Source of the DNA: Cohnella thermotolerans DSM 17683
GTDB lineage: Bacteria > Bacillota > Bacilli > Paenibacillales > Paenibacillaceae
Length of the DNA stretch: 64,000 bases
Direction of reading: 5' to 3'
Assembly (NCBI RefSeq): GCF_000429825.1
Contig: NZ_KE386959.1
Location: forward strand, 17,968-81,967
Under the pieces are notes generated by a model. That model ran no database searches. It saw only the letters and a list, made by a program, of their open reading frames with translations, and was not told the DNA's origin. Of this stretch, positions 38,126 through 48,261 are shown in pieces (the stretch's first letter is position 1; each line of letters begins with the position of its first letter). A program made the position numbers and the translations under genes.

Positions 38126-39457
38126 GTGAAACTCAACAAAACGCTATCGATGGTCTCCGCATTATCGTTGATGGCCGTGTCTCTCGCGGCTTGCGGCGGG
38201 GGCAACAATTCCGGCAACGCGTCGCCGTCCGCATCCGGCGTCTCGCCTTCCGCTTCCAGCGCATCGCCGTCCGCATCCGCGTCCGGTTCGGCCGCGACCG
38301 GCGAACTGAAGCCGGAGGAAGGCGCCAAGCTGCTCGTCTGGGAGAGCAAGGACGAACGGGTCTTCACCGACGAGATCGCAGCGGAATTTACGGAGAAGTA
38401 CGGCGTTCCCGTCGAGATCGCCGAAGTGGCGCCGACCGATCAGGTAACCCGCCTCTCCACGGACGGACCTTCCGACCTGGGCGCCGACGTCGTCATTTTC
38501 CCTCACGACCATCTGGGCCGCGCCGTCACGGGCAACCTGGTGCTCGAGAACGACGTGTTCGGCGACGTGACCAAGCAAGAGAACTCGGACAGCGCCATCA
38601 CAGGCGTCACCTACAACGGCAAAATTTACGGCTATCCGCGCGCCGCGGAAACCTATGCGCTTTATTACAATAAGTCCCTGGTGAAGGAAGCTCCCAAGAC
38701 TTGGGACGATGTGCTGGCGATCAGCAAAACGCTGACGGACGCCAAGAAGAACAAGTTCGGCATCGAATGGGAAGTCGGCAACTTCTACTTCAACTATCCG
38801 TTTATCGCCTCCACCGGCGGCTACCTGTACGGCAGCAACGGCACGGACAAGAACGATATCGGCATCAACAACGACGGCGCCGTTCAATCGATGACGGTGT
38901 ACAAGAGCCTGAAGGAAGTGCTGCCGGTCAAAGCGGCCGACATCACGCCGGACATCAAGCGCGGGCAATTCACCGCCGGCGACATCGCCATGGACATCAA
39001 CGGTCCTTGGGAGCTCGCAGGCTACAAGGCCGCTCTGGGCGACAACCTGGGCGTCGCTCCGCTTCCGTCTTTCGGCGACAAGCCGTCCGTCTCCTTCTCC
39101 GGCGTCAAAGCCTGGTATGTCAGCTCGTACACGAAATATCCGAACGCGGCCAAGCTATTCGCACGCTTCGCTTCGACGAAGGACGCTCAACTGAAGCTGA
39201 ACAAGCTGGTCGGCTCTGTGCCGACGAACAAGGAAGCTCAGAACGATCCGCAAGTGAAGGACGATCCGGTTATCAGCGCCTTCGTTACCCAGTTCAACAA
39301 CTCGCAGCCGATGCCTTCCATTCCGGAAATGAACAACGCCTGGTCTCCGGCCGGCGCCGCTCTGACCGAGATCTGGGACAACGGCAAAGATCCGAAGGCC
39401 GCTCTGGACGCAGCCGCGCAGCAAATCAAAGATCTGAACAACGGAACGGCGAAATAA
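38126..39457 (+). CDS. malE: Maltodextrin-binding lipoprotein
   Basis: A 443-residue extracellular binding protein. The signal peptide ends in a lipobox (SLAAC, Cys23), followed by a Ser/Ala/Pro linker. The mature sequence has MalE family patterns: LLVWESKDERVFTDEIAAEFTEKYGV, ADVVIFPHDHLGR, GYPRAAETYALYYNKSLV, AMDINGPWELAGYK and the C-terminal DPQVKDDPVISAFVTQFNN. It starts at a GTG with AGAGGGG upstream. Next to malFG and amylolytic enzymes, so maltodextrin is the likely ligand. Confidence 0.94.
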   Translation: MKLNKTLSMVSALSLMAVSLAACGGGNNSGNASPSASGVSPSASSASPSASASGSAATGELKPEEGAKLLVWESKDERVFTDEIAAEFTEKYGVPVEIAEVAPTDQVTRLSTDGPSDLGADVVIFPHDHLGRAVTGNLVLENDVFGDVTKQENSDSAITGVTYNGKIYGYPRAAETYALYYNKSLVKEAPKTWDDVLAISKTLTDAKKNKFGIEWEVGNFYFNYPFIASTGGYLYGSNGTDKNDIGINNDGAVQSMTVYKSLKEVLPVKAADITPDIKRGQFTAGDIAMDINGPWELAGYKAALGDNLGVAPLPSFGDKPSVSFSGVKAWYVSSYTKYPNAAKLFARFASTKDAQLKLNKLVGSVPTNKEAQNDPQVKDDPVISAFVTQFNNSQPMPSIPEMNNAWSPAGAALTEIWDNGKDPKAALDAAAQQIKDLNNGTAK

Positions 39458-39545
39458 GCAGTGAATTTGCAAGGAGCCGTCACCCGCTGCTCGCTGGAGC
39501 GGCGGGTGATTCCTCCGTTTTACGCGAAGGGAGACAGGGGAGACC

Positions 39546-40841
39546 ATGCCGCAGAAGAAAGCTTCCGTTGCCGCCGTGCTATCGGCGCTGTCCTTGGGAC
39601 TCGGTCAGATCTATAACCGGCAGTTTGTGAAAGGAATTCTTTTTCTGGCGTTCGAGATCGTCGCCGTAACTTATTTCTCCACCCGATTGGGTCATGCCAT
39701 GTGGGGGCTGGTAACGCTCGGGGATACGCCCAGGCAGCCCGGAGTCGCCAAGTACGACCATTCCATTTTCCTCATGATCGAAGGACTTATCACGCTGATT
39801 TTCCTTGTGCTGTGTCTGATCGCCTATGTTATGAACATTAGGGACGCTTATTTGACCGGGAAAAGGTGGGAGCAAGGGAAGAAAGCCAACAATTTCCGCG
39901 AGTCCCTTCAGTATATATCGAGCAAGAAATTCGCCGAGGTCTTTCTCATTCTGCCCTCCGTCGGCATTCTGTTCCTGACGATTATGCCGATCGTCTTCGG
40001 CATGATGATCGCCTTCACCAACTATTCTTCGCCCGATCATATTCCGCCGGCCAAGCTGGTGGATTGGGTCGGATTCGATACGTTCAAGCAGCTCCTGACG
40101 CTGAAGAGCTGGAGCCATACGTTCTACGGCGTCCTCATCTGGACAATCGTCTGGGCGATTCTCTCCACCGTCACTACGTATTTCGGCGGTTTCCTGGTCG
40201 CCATGATCATTCAGCAGAAGGAAATCCGGCTGAAGGGCATGTGGAGAACGATTCTGATCATTCCCTACGCGATTCCGCAGCTGATCTCCCTGCTGGTCAT
40301 GCGCAACCTGTTCAACGGCCAGTTCGGTCCGATCAACCAGTATCTGATGGCGCTCGGCTTCGATCGCATCCCCTGGCTGTCCGACCCGATGTGGGCGCGG
40401 GCGACCGTTATTATCACGAACATGTGGGTCGGCATCCCGGTGTCGATGATCCTGATCATGGGCGTCCTGACCTCGATTCCGCGCGACCTGTACGAAGCGG
40501 CGGAGGTGGACGGCGCCTCGATTCTGCAGCGGTTCCGCATCATTACGCTGCCGATGGTGCTGTTCTCGACCGCGCCGATTCTCATTACGCAGTTCGCGGG
40601 CAACATCAACAACTTCAACGCGATTTATCTGCTGACGAGCGGAAGCCCGGTCGTCGGCGACTATCAATACGCGGGCGCGACCGACCTGCTCGTGACATGG
40701 CTGTATAAGCTGACGCTCAGCCAAGAGCGCTTCAACATGGCTTCGACGCTCGGCCTGATTATCTTCATTCTGATCGCCGGGTTCTCGCTCTGGAATTACA
40801 GCAGAACGCGTTCGTTCAAAGAGGAGGACATGATCCAATGA
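39546..40841 (+). CDS. malF: Maltodextrin ABC transporter permease MalF
   Basis: A 431-residue permease with the extra N-terminal helices (ALSLGLGQIYNRQFVKGILFL) and the long periplasmic segment of MalF-type proteins, then the core with the ATPase-contact loop YEAAEVDGASILQRFRIITLPM. GNINNFNAIYLLTSGSPV is typical of MalF. It overlaps malG by 4 bases (ATGA type). Confidence 0.95.
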   Translation: MPQKKASVAAVLSALSLGLGQIYNRQFVKGILFLAFEIVAVTYFSTRLGHAMWGLVTLGDTPRQPGVAKYDHSIFLMIEGLITLIFLVLCLIAYVMNIRDAYLTGKRWEQGKKANNFRESLQYISSKKFAEVFLILPSVGILFLTIMPIVFGMMIAFTNYSSPDHIPPAKLVDWVGFDTFKQLLTLKSWSHTFYGVLIWTIVWAILSTVTTYFGGFLVAMIIQQKEIRLKGMWRTILIIPYAIPQLISLLVMRNLFNGQFGPINQYLMALGFDRIPWLSDPMWARATVIITNMWVGIPVSMILIMGVLTSIPRDLYEAAEVDGASILQRFRIITLPMVLFSTAPILITQFAGNINNFNAIYLLTSGSPVVGDYQYAGATDLLVTWLYKLTLSQERFNMASTLGLIIFILIAGFSLWNYSRTRSFKEEDMIQ

Positions 40842-41683
40842 TTGGACGCAGAATGGGCCGGAACATTCGGGTGGTCTCCAGCTACATTTTCCTGATCGTC
40901 GCGTCGATTCTTAGCCTGTATCCGGCGCTGTGGGTATTCTTCGCCTCGCTGCGGCCGGGCAAGTCCTTATACAGCCGGGACTTCGTACCGAAGAAATTCA
41001 CGCTCGACCACTATCACGAGCTGTTCACGTCGAAGAGCTTCCTGTTCGGCCACTGGTACATGAACACGCTGAGAATCGCCGTATTCTCGATGATTTTCGC
41101 GACGGCGCTCGTCCTTCTGACCGGCTACGCGCTGTCCCGGTTCCGGTTCAAGGGGCGCAAGACGTACCTGTCCGTCATTCTCATTCTGAGCATGTTCCCG
41201 GGCTTCCTGAGCATGATCGCTCTCTATATTCTGCTGAAGCAGTTGAACTTGCTCGATTCTTCATACGCACTTATTCTCGTCTATTCGTTCGGAGCGCCGC
41301 TGATGGGAACGTTCATCGCCAAGGGCTTCTTCGATACGGTGCCGAGAAGCCTGGACGAAGCCGCGCGGATCGACGGCGCCTCGAACATGAAGGTGTTCAC
41401 GCGCATCATGCTTCCTCTGTCCAAGCCGATGCTGACTTACGTGGCGCTGACGCAGTTCGTCGGCCCCTGGATCGACTACATTTTCGCCAGCTTCGTGCTT
41501 CGCAGCCGCGACAAGTGGACAGTCGCCGTCGGTCTGTACGACCAGGTGTTCAGCAACCAAAATCAGAACTTCACGGTATTCGCCGCCGCATCGGTCCTGA
41601 TCGCCGTGCCGATCACGTTGCTGTTCATGTATTTGCAACGATTCCTCGTCGAGGGATTGACCGCCGGCGCCAGCAAAGGATGA
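40838..41683 (+). CDS. malG: Maltodextrin ABC transporter permease MalG
   Basis: A 281-residue second permease with six helices and the loop EAARIDGASNMKVFTRIMLPLSKPML, ending LVEGLTAGASKG as in MalG. Start overlaps malF. No ATPase gene is in the cluster; a shared MsmX-like ATPase is likely. It ends 10 bases before the GH13 lipoprotein gene. Confidence 0.95.
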   Translation: MIGRRMGRNIRVVSSYIFLIVASILSLYPALWVFFASLRPGKSLYSRDFVPKKFTLDHYHELFTSKSFLFGHWYMNTLRIAVFSMIFATALVLLTGYALSRFRFKGRKTYLSVILILSMFPGFLSMIALYILLKQLNLLDSSYALILVYSFGAPLMGTFIAKGFFDTVPRSLDEAARIDGASNMKVFTRIMLPLSKPMLTYVALTQFVGPWIDYIFASFVLRSRDKWTVAVGLYDQVFSNQNQNFTVFAAASVLIAVPITLLFMYLQRFLVEGLTAGASKG

Positions 41684-41693
41684 TCGAGCCCTT

Positions 41694-43349
41694 ATGATGA
41701 AAAAGCGCGCATGGGGAGCGTTGGCGGCCGCGCTGCTGACGGGAACCGTATTGGCGGGATGCGCAGACAAGGAACCGGATGCGAATCGTCCGGTTCCTTC
41801 TTCTAGCGCGGCCGGAGCGGAGAGCGCCGAGTCGTCCTCGTCTTCGCCGGGGGCGGCCGCGGAGGCGGTCGAGGTCGATGAGCAGCCCTCCGCCGTCTAT
41901 TACGAGATTTTCGTCCGCTCGTTCGCCGATTCCGACGGAGACGGCATCGGAGATTTGAACGGGATCGCTGGGAAGCTCGATTATTTGCAGAAGCTCGGAG
42001 TCGAAGGGATCTGGCTGACGCCGATCAACCCTTCCCCCAGCTATCACGGCTACGATGTGACCGATTATTACGGCATCAATCCGGATTTCGGCACGATGGA
42101 CGACTTCAAGGCTTTGCTGGCAGAAGCGCATAAACGGGGCATGAAGGTCATTATGGACCTGGTCGTCAATCATACGAGCTCCGAGCATCCGTGGTTCGTC
42201 GATTCGGCCAAGGGGAAGGACAGCAAGTACCGGGATTGGTATCTCTGGGCGGAGGACCAAGGTTTGTCCACCGCCGCGGCCAGCGCCCAAGGGGGCCCGG
42301 CCTGGCACGAGAAGAACGGCAGCCATTACGAAGCGACATTCTGGGACGGCATGCCCGACCTGAACTTCGACAATCCCGAGGTCCGCCGGGAGATGGTGAA
42401 GATCGGCCGGTTCTGGCTCGGCCAGGGAGTCGACGGCTTCCGTCTCGACGCCGCCAAGCACGTCTACGAGGACTTCAAGTCGCAGGCGGGAGACTTGGAA
42501 GCGGCGAAGAAGAATCAGGCCTGGTGGCAGGAGTTCCGCCAAGGCCTGAACGAAGCGAACCCGGACGCTTACCTCGTCGGGGAGGTGTGGTCCAGTTCGG
42601 CGGCGGTCGCGCCTTATTTGAACAAGGCCTTCGATTCGTCGTTCAACTTCGACGTGTCGGACTGGATCCGCAGCGCCGTCGTATCGGGCCGGGCTTCGAG
42701 CATGCCGGGCATGCTGCCCCGTTATTACGCGTTGTTCGCGAAGGAGTCGGACGGCCGGTTCGTGGACGCGCCGTTCGTGGACAATCACGATCGGGACCGG
42801 ATCATGAGCCTGACCCGGGGGAACGTGGAAGAAGCGAAGCTGGCCGCTTCGATTCTGCTGACGCTGCCGGGCAATCCGTTCCTCTATTACGGGGACGAGA
42901 TCGGCATGCAAGGTTCGGGCGCCGACGAGCGGAAGCGTGAGCCGATGCTCTGGACGTCGGCGGGCGGACGGGAAGGCGAGACGAGCTGGGAGCCCCTTGT
43001 CTCCAACCGGGAGCGCGGCGTCTCGGTCGAAGCGCAGATGGACGATCCCGGCTCGCTGTTCAACCATTACCGTAAGCTGATCGAGCTGCGCAAGCGGGAA
43101 CCGGCGCTGCGGGACGGCGGATTGGAAGACGTTCCGATGGCGGAGCCGAAAGTGGCCGCCTACGTGCGGATGACGAAGACGGAACGGCTGTACGTGGCGC
43201 ACAACCTGAGCGGACAGACGGTGACGGTCAAGGTGGACGACCGATCGGCGGCTTCCTTCTCCGGCATGCTGTTCGCGACCGTCGACGGCAGCTTCTACGA
43301 GGACGACAACCTGACGATCCCGGCTTACGGAACGGTCGTACTGAAATAG
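41694..43349 (+). CDS. GH13 alpha-amylase-family lipoprotein
   Basis: A 551-residue enzyme with a lipoprotein signal (LAGC, Cys23) and a Ser-rich linker of about 50 residues, so it is anchored on the outer face of the membrane. The GH13 regions are intact: [15 protein letters not shown] (nucleophile Asp252), LVGEVW (acid Glu297) and [26 protein letters not shown] is typical of oligo-glucosidase/alpha-amylase members. It would trim starch or longer dextrins for the adjacent MalEFG importer. Two adjacent ATG codons exist; the site AAAGGA is weak, and coupling to malG is likely. Confidence 0.92.
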   Translation: MMKKRAWGALAAALLTGTVLAGCADKEPDANRPVPSSSAAGAESAESSSSSPGAAAEAVEVDEQPSAVYYEIFVRSFADSDGDGIGDLNGIAGKLDYLQKLGVEGIWLTPINPSPSYHGYDVTDYYGINPDFGTMDDFKALLAEAHKRGMKVIMDLVVNHTSSEHPWFVDSAKGKDSKYRDWYLWAEDQGLSTAAASAQGGPAWHEKNGSHYEATFWDGMPDLNFDNPEVRREMVKIGRFWLGQGVDGFRLDAAKHVYEDFKSQAGDLEAAKKNQAWWQEFRQGLNEANPDAYLVGEVWSSSAAVAPYLNKAFDSSFNFDVSDWIRSAVVSGRASSMPGMLPRYYALFAKESDGRFVDAPFVDNHDRDRIMSLTRGNVEEAKLAASILLTLPGNPFLYYGDEIGMQGSGADERKREPMLWTSAGGREGETSWEPLVSNRERGVSVEAQMDDPGSLFNHYRKLIELRKREPALRDGGLEDVPMAEPKVAAYVRMTKTERLYVAHNLSGQTVTVKVDDRSAASFSGMLFATVDGSFYEDDNLTIPAYGTVVLK

Positions 43350-43404
43350 AGAGAAACCGAGTGGGTGGGAAGCGATCCGAAAGCGCATAACCAGGAGGGG
43401 TCTT

Positions 43405-45453
43405 ATGTCCGTCGGCAAAAAGCTTTTCATTACGATTTTTCTGACCGCAGTCGCTCTGTCCCTGGCGCTGGGGCTCGTCTCTTACCGGGTGTCCAAAGGG
43501 CTGATCATGAGCCAGGTGTCCGCCGCGTCGAACCAGACGATCGTGCAGGCGGCGGACAAGCTGGACTTCCTGTTCGCCCAATACGAAGCGACGGCCCGCC
43601 AGTGGTCGGTCAATCAGGAATTGAAGGCCGATCTGGAACAGCTCACGAAGCCGGGACTAAGCGAATTCGACAAAAACCAGATCTCGCAGCGGATCGTCCG
43701 CAGGCTGGACTCGATCGTCGCCTCCGATTCCCGGCTGATCGGGGCGCGGCTCGTCGCGAAGAGCGGCATCGATACGGAGTCGTATCATTCCGCCGGCGTC
43801 CCGGCGCTGCGTTCGGACGACGGAATCCGCGCCGGATTGGACGGGATCGTGAAGCAGGACGGGCAAGTCGTCTGGCTTCCGACGCAGAAGCGGGGCTTCT
43901 TCGGCGTCAACGCCGAGCCGACGCTGACGATGGCCAAGCTGCTGAAAAATCTGAACAACCGCCAGGCCGAATACGTGCTGATGCTCGAGATCAAGGATAA
44001 GGCGCTGTCGGCGATTCTGGCGAACGTGAAGCTTGGCCAAACCGGCGTTCTGTCTGTCGTCGCGCCGGACGGCAAACTCGTACATACGTCAGATGCAAAC
44101 CTCATCGGCGCCGATTCGCCGATCAAGCTGCCGGAAGGCCAGGGAGCCGCGTTTTACGCTAACGACGCGAGCGGCACCAGGCAGCTGGCCGTCCACGCGG
44201 AGCTGAAGACGGCCGGCTGGTCGCTGCTCGGATATGCGCCGGTAAGGGAGTTCGTCAAGGAGACGGACAAGCTGCTGTACATTACGCTCGCGGTGGCCGT
44301 CGTCGCCGTCCTGGCTTCGCTGCTGATCGGCTTCGGGGCGGTACGGCAGATCGCCCGGCCCATCGTTCGTCTCTGCCTGCTGATGGAAGAAGGAGGCCGG
44401 GGGAATCTTCGCGTGAAGTCGGAGACGGGACGCAAGGACGAGATCGGGCGTCTGTCGGCAAGCTTCAACCGGATGATGGATCAGATTCGCGGCCTCGTGG
44501 AGCAGTCGAACCGGTCGGCGCTCGAGGTGATGAGGCAGGCCGAGGAATTGTCGCGGGCATCCCGGCGCATCTCCTCGTCCTCGAAGGAGGTTGCCGCCGC
44601 GACGCAAGAGATCGCGGCCGGGGCGGCGAACCTGGCCGTCGAGGCCGACAAGGGGAGCGAATGGACGGCGCGCGCCGGCGAGAGCATGGACGAGGTGGCT
44701 CGCGCCAACGCGTTCATGGAGCGGGCGGCCGGCCAGGTTCGCGAAGCGAGCCAGGAAGGCGCCGAGCATATGCGCAGGCTGCTCGAGAAGACGGACGAGA
44801 CGGAGCGGATGACCCGGGCGATGGCCGACAAGATCGGCGGCCTTAGGCAGAGCGCCGCTTCGATCCGCAGCATTCTCGAGGTGCTGGAGCAGATGACGAA
44901 GCAGACGAACATCCTGTCGCTGAATGCGGCCATCGAAGCTTCCAGGGCCGGTGCGGCAGGCAAAGGGTTTATGGTCGTGGCGGACGAGATCCGCAAGCTG
45001 GCCGATCAGTCGAAGCAATCGATCCAGCACGTCGCCGGCATTACGGACGCCATCCAGCGGGAGGTGGGCGACGCAGGGGCTGTGCTGGACGCCGCTTCTC
45101 CGCTCTTCCGGGAGCAAACGGCGGCCGTGCGGGAAGCTTCGGTCATCTTCGGCAAGGTGAAGGAGCAGATGGACGGCTTCGCATCCAGCATTCAAGCGAC
45201 GGCGGCGTCCGTCGACGGGCTTGCGCAATCGCGTCAGGCGCTGTTCGACACGATCGGCGCGGTCGTCGCCGTCGTGCAGCAGACGACGGCGTCCACGCAG
45301 GAGGTCGCCTCGATCTCCGGCGTGCAGCAGGCCGAGAGCGAAGCGCTGGTCTCGCTGGCGGCCGACTTGGAGCGGTTGTCCGCGAGCCTGAAGGAGACGC
45401 TGCTCGTGTTCTCGCTGGCGGAGGAGGAGCGGGCTTCGCAGGAGGGCAGGTGA
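43405..45453 (+). CDS. Methyl-accepting chemotaxis protein in the maltodextrin cluster
   Basis: A 682-residue chemoreceptor. TM1 is at residues 7-29; a Cache-like extracellular sensor of about 260 residues follows; TM2 is near 291-313; then HAMP ([11 protein letters not shown]..., [13 protein letters not shown]) and the signalling hairpin ([36 protein letters not shown]). It lies 55 bases after the GH13 gene with AGGAGGGG before its ATG and no terminator between, so it probably belongs to the maltodextrin operon and may direct movement toward dextrins, perhaps through MalE. The ligand is not shown by sequence. Confidence 0.93.
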   Translation: MSVGKKLFITIFLTAVALSLALGLVSYRVSKGLIMSQVSAASNQTIVQAADKLDFLFAQYEATARQWSVNQELKADLEQLTKPGLSEFDKNQISQRIVRRLDSIVASDSRLIGARLVAKSGIDTESYHSAGVPALRSDDGIRAGLDGIVKQDGQVVWLPTQKRGFFGVNAEPTLTMAKLLKNLNNRQAEYVLMLEIKDKALSAILANVKLGQTGVLSVVAPDGKLVHTSDANLIGADSPIKLPEGQGAAFYANDASGTRQLAVHAELKTAGWSLLGYAPVREFVKETDKLLYITLAVAVVAVLASLLIGFGAVRQIARPIVRLCLLMEEGGRGNLRVKSETGRKDEIGRLSASFNRMMDQIRGLVEQSNRSALEVMRQAEELSRASRRISSSSKEVAAATQEIAAGAANLAVEADKGSEWTARAGESMDEVARANAFMERAAGQVREASQEGAEHMRRLLEKTDETERMTRAMADKIGGLRQSAASIRSILEVLEQMTKQTNILSLNAAIEASRAGAAGKGFMVVADEIRKLADQSKQSIQHVAGITDAIQREVGDAGAVLDAASPLFREQTAAVREASVIFGKVKEQMDGFASSIQATAASVDGLAQSRQALFDTIGAVVAVVQQTTASTQEVASISGVQQAESEALVSLAADLERLSASLKETLLVFSLAEEERASQEGR

Positions 45454-45465
45454 ATGCAACAAAAG

Positions 45466-45521
45466 AAAAAGAGCTTCGTTGCCGCAGTCCGGAATCGGAT
45501 ACGGCGCGAAGCTTTTTTTTG
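45466..45521. terminator. Bidirectional terminator between the chemoreceptor and LacI genes
   Basis: AGCTTCG (45472-45478) and CGAAGCT (45507-45513) form the stem, with an inner GCCG/CGGC. An A-rich run on the left and T8 on the right make it usable in both directions for the two convergent genes. Confidence 0.8.
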
Positions 45522-45522
45522 A

Positions 45523-46470
45523 TCATTCAGAGTTGATTAACCCGTCGTACTCCGCGAAGCTTAAAAGACCGTCAGCCGGCCGGTCGTCGCAGGACGCTTG
45601 AAGCAAGGCCGTCATCATGGCGAAGGCCGCTTGCGCTTTGGACGTCTTCGGGACGATTCGCCCGACGTCCGCAGGCAAATACTCGGGGCAGCCCGACGTG
45701 CAGACGACGATCATTCGCGAAGCATTCACGAGTCCCGTCAGACGCAGGGCAAGGAATTCGTTAAAAACGACGATCGGCAAGTCTCCGCACTGTCGCAGGA
45801 AATTACGCAAACCTTCCTCATCTCCGTTCGCGGCCCAAGCCCTATCGTCGCCAAGCCCTGCGGCGCTGCGAAGGGCGCGCGCGATGGCGTCGTTGTGATA
45901 GCTCTCGTGCACGACGGCGAACGGCGCGTCGTTGCCCAGCTTGCGCCGAACCCGTTCGAACAGCCCGCCGAAGTCCGGCGTCAGCTGCCGGAACAGCGGA
46001 TCTTCGATCATGCCGTCGATGAGGATGAGCGGCGAACCGTATGGGAAGTTGGAGGATACGGCATAGAAGGAGCTCTCGCGGGCGTCGATCAGGAAGACGC
46101 CGTCCAGCTTCCGTTCGGCGATGATGGCGAAGTTCGGCCGGTTCGGATCGATGCGGGCCACCATGAGATGGTAATTGGCGGCGTTGCTGAGCCGCTCCAG
46201 CTCGTCGATGAATTTGCCGTAACTGATATATTTGGAAATCAGGTCGGTCTCTTCCCCCACAAGCAGAACGCCAAGCAGATTGGATCGGCCCCTGGACAGG
46301 GAGCGAGCCGTCAAATTCTGCACATAGTCCAGCTTGGCCGCGGCATCGAGCACGCGCTGCCTCGTATCCGCCGGGATCGTCTGGTTTGCGACCTTGTTGA
46401 GGACGTAGCTGGCGGTGGCAATGGAGACGCCCGCTTCTTTTGCCACGTCTTTAAGCGTTGTTTTCTTCAC
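45523..46470 (-). CDS. LacI-family regulator, divergent from an MFS exporter
   Basis: A 315-residue repressor with a helix-turn-helix at the N-terminus (TLKDVAKEAGVSIATASYVLNKVANQTIPADTRQRV) and a hinge (LTARSLSRGRSN). The ligand domain is diverged. It is divergently transcribed from the MFS gene, whose promoter is followed by a 24-bp palindrome of LacI type; this is the likely target. The effector is unknown. Confidence 0.88.
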   Translation of the reverse strand: MKKTTLKDVAKEAGVSIATASYVLNKVANQTIPADTRQRVLDAAAKLDYVQNLTARSLSRGRSNLLGVLLVGEETDLISKYISYGKFIDELERLSNAANYHLMVARIDPNRPNFAIIAERKLDGVFLIDARESSFYAVSSNFPYGSPLILIDGMIEDPLFRQLTPDFGGLFERVRRKLGNDAPFAVVHESYHNDAIARALRSAAGLGDDRAWAANGDEEGLRNFLRQCGDLPIVVFNEFLALRLTGLVNASRMIVVCTSGCPEYLPADVGRIVPKTSKAQAAFAMMTALLQASCDDRPADGLLSFAEYDGLINSE

Positions 46471-46561
46471 GGAGGCGTTCTCCTCCCGATTGCGGTTCCG
46501 CGGAATGTAAGCCTATCATAAGCTCGCTTCAAGCGGGTGTCAATGAATGGAGAATCGGCCA

Positions 46562-46590
46562 TTGACAGGTGGCGGCCGACTTCCTATACT
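46562..46590 (+). promoter_or_regulatory. Sigma-A promoter of the MFS gene
   Basis: Perfect TTGACA (46562-46567), 17-bp spacer, TATACT (46585-46590): a near-consensus promoter, directly followed by an operator palindrome. Confidence 0.8.
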
Positions 46591-46592
46591 AA

Positions 46593-46616
46593 AATAACTT
46601 AAACGGTTAAGTTATT
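46593..46616 (+). promoter_or_regulatory. 24-bp palindromic operator at the MFS transcription start
   Basis: Perfect 10-bp arms AATAACTTAA and TTAAGTTATT around ACGG, covering the predicted start point. The TTAAACGGTTAA core is LacI-like. Its place right after a strong promoter predicts tight repression by the divergent LacI protein. Confidence 0.7.
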
Positions 46617-46654
46617 GCAACAAACCGCAAAACGACACAAGGAGGCGATTGGTG

Positions 46655-47932
46655 ATGGAAGCTCCGCTTCAATCGTTAGATCCGCCGCTGCCGTTAAATC
46701 CCGGCGGCGCGGAAAAAGCGCAGCATGTGCCGGTTTGGCGCAACCGGCCGTTCATGTGGCTGTTGTCGGGCAATACGGCTTCCGTCTTCGGGGACAGCTT
46801 CAACGGGATCGCCATCAGCCTATGGGTCCTTCAGACGACCGGAAGCGCGCAGCGAATGGCGGCCGTGCAAATTTGCACGATGGCCGTCAGCTTTCTGTTC
46901 GGCTCCTTCGCGGGCACCGCAGCGGATCGGGTCGACCGGAGGAAGCTGATGCTGCTGTCGGATGTATCCAGATGTCTCATCGCTGCACTGCTCGGCATCT
47001 GTCTGTTCGTGTTCGGCGTTCCTTTTCCCGCAATGCTGGCCTTGGTGTCGCTTTCGACGTTCCTTGGCTTGCTGCAGAGTCCCGCCTTCCACGCCTCGAC
47101 GACAACGCTCGCCGGCCAGGGACGCATCCAGCAAGCGTCCAGCGCTATGCACCTGGCCGATAACCTCGCCCGCATATCGGGACTCGCGCTCGCGGGCGTC
47201 GCCGTCGCCTCGTTCGGCGGGCTGGCGGCCATCCTGACGACTTCGGCTGCGTTCCTGCTCTCCGCCTTCTGCACGCTTCTCGCCGGCAGGTTCCCTTCCG
47301 CAAGACGCGACTCGTCCGAGCAAATCTCCTTTCTCCAGGATTGGAGCGGGGGACTCGCGTACATTCGCAAAGATCCGCTGATTCGCTCGGTCGTCATTCT
47401 CAATCCCGTGCTTACCGCCTTCTTCCTTACGGCCATCATGCTTGTGCAAGTCATGGCGGTCAAAAGCTGGAACGCCAATCCGATCGAGTTCGGCTTGATC
47501 GAGATGTGCATTCCACTGGGCTACATGGCGGGAGCGGGCATCATTATCGCCTTCGGGCAGCGTTTCGGGCGCAGAGGCCGTCTCGTCTTCATCGGGCTCA
47601 TCTTGCTGGGACCGATGTATTTCCTGATCTCCGGGCTCTCCTCGCCGCATGCCGCGCTGCCGTTCGTTCTGCTGGGCGGTCTGCTGTTCTCCTTTTGCTC
47701 CATGATGGTCCAGATTATCCTCAAAACCGAGGTCCGCAGCGAGTGGCAGGGAAGAATCTACGGCACGATGGGCGCGATCACGAGCATGGCCCCATCGCTC
47801 TGCCTGGCGATCGCATCCATGCTGGCGGACAGGTGGGGGGCTTCAACCGTGCTGGCCGCCCAGAGTGCGGGCTTGCTCGCGCTGGGTATCGCGGCGGCTT
47901 TCCTGCTGAAGCCGATCCGCGTTTACCGTTAG
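46655..47932 (+). CDS. MFS transporter (MFS_3/efflux type)
   Basis: A 425-residue membrane protein with about 12 helices. The A-motif-like GSFAGTAADRVDRRKLMLLSD between helices 2 and 3 and WRNRPFMWLLSGNTASVFGDSF at the start are typical of the MFS_3 group, which includes macrolide and siderophore exporters. The ATG at 46655 is 9 bases from GGAGG; TTG and GTG codons directly before it are possible starts. LacI control suggests induction by a sugar-like or aromatic compound, but the cargo is unknown. Confidence 0.88.
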   Translation: MEAPLQSLDPPLPLNPGGAEKAQHVPVWRNRPFMWLLSGNTASVFGDSFNGIAISLWVLQTTGSAQRMAAVQICTMAVSFLFGSFAGTAADRVDRRKLMLLSDVSRCLIAALLGICLFVFGVPFPAMLALVSLSTFLGLLQSPAFHASTTTLAGQGRIQQASSAMHLADNLARISGLALAGVAVASFGGLAAILTTSAAFLLSAFCTLLAGRFPSARRDSSEQISFLQDWSGGLAYIRKDPLIRSVVILNPVLTAFFLTAIMLVQVMAVKSWNANPIEFGLIEMCIPLGYMAGAGIIIAFGQRFGRRGRLVFIGLILLGPMYFLISGLSSPHAALPFVLLGGLLFSFCSMMVQIILKTEVRSEWQGRIYGTMGAITSMAPSLCLAIASMLADRWGASTVLAAQSAGLLALGIAAAFLLKPIRVYR

Positions 47933-48219
47933 GCCGGACTGCGAGAGGGGCCGCGGTCATGCACGGTACGGTTGACAACCTGGACGTCGTCGGGCATCTG
48001 CCCGTGTTTGATGCATACGTTCTACCGCGTAGCTTCTCGGTCCACGAATTCAAGCGGACGAACACCGGCCTCACGGCTTCCACCGGCTCATCGGCGTGCC
48101 CCGCATGACCTGCCATAACAACAGCGTGTATCGGCGTCCGGAGGAGATCGCGGGACGCGCGATTCAGCGCCGCAAGCGGCTTCCGGGCGATGACGGGCAA
48201 CGGTCTGCCACCATGCGAA
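47933..48219. other. Intergenic stretch without recognised gene
   Basis: Short frames on both strands give no recognisable protein. It ends in the hairpin at 48220-48257. It may be an eroded coding region; nothing further can be supported. Confidence 0.4.
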
Positions 48220-48257
48220 GAAGCCTGCAAGGGCGCTGTCGGCGCCTTGCAGGCTTC
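48220..48257. terminator. Strong hairpin between convergent MFS and neopullulanase genes
   Basis: GAAGCCTGCAAGG (48220-48232) pairs CCTTGCAGGCTTC (48245-48257), with further GCGC pairing inside. On the minus strand TTCTTCG follows, a poor T tract. It lies 5 bases past the neopullulanase stop. Confidence 0.6.
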
Positions 48258-48261
48258 CCGT

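Noticed and set aside
47933..48219. Possible eroded gene between MFS and neopullulanase
   Set aside because: Fragments on both strands are readable but none matches a family I can name; kept only as an uncharacterised intergenic stretch.
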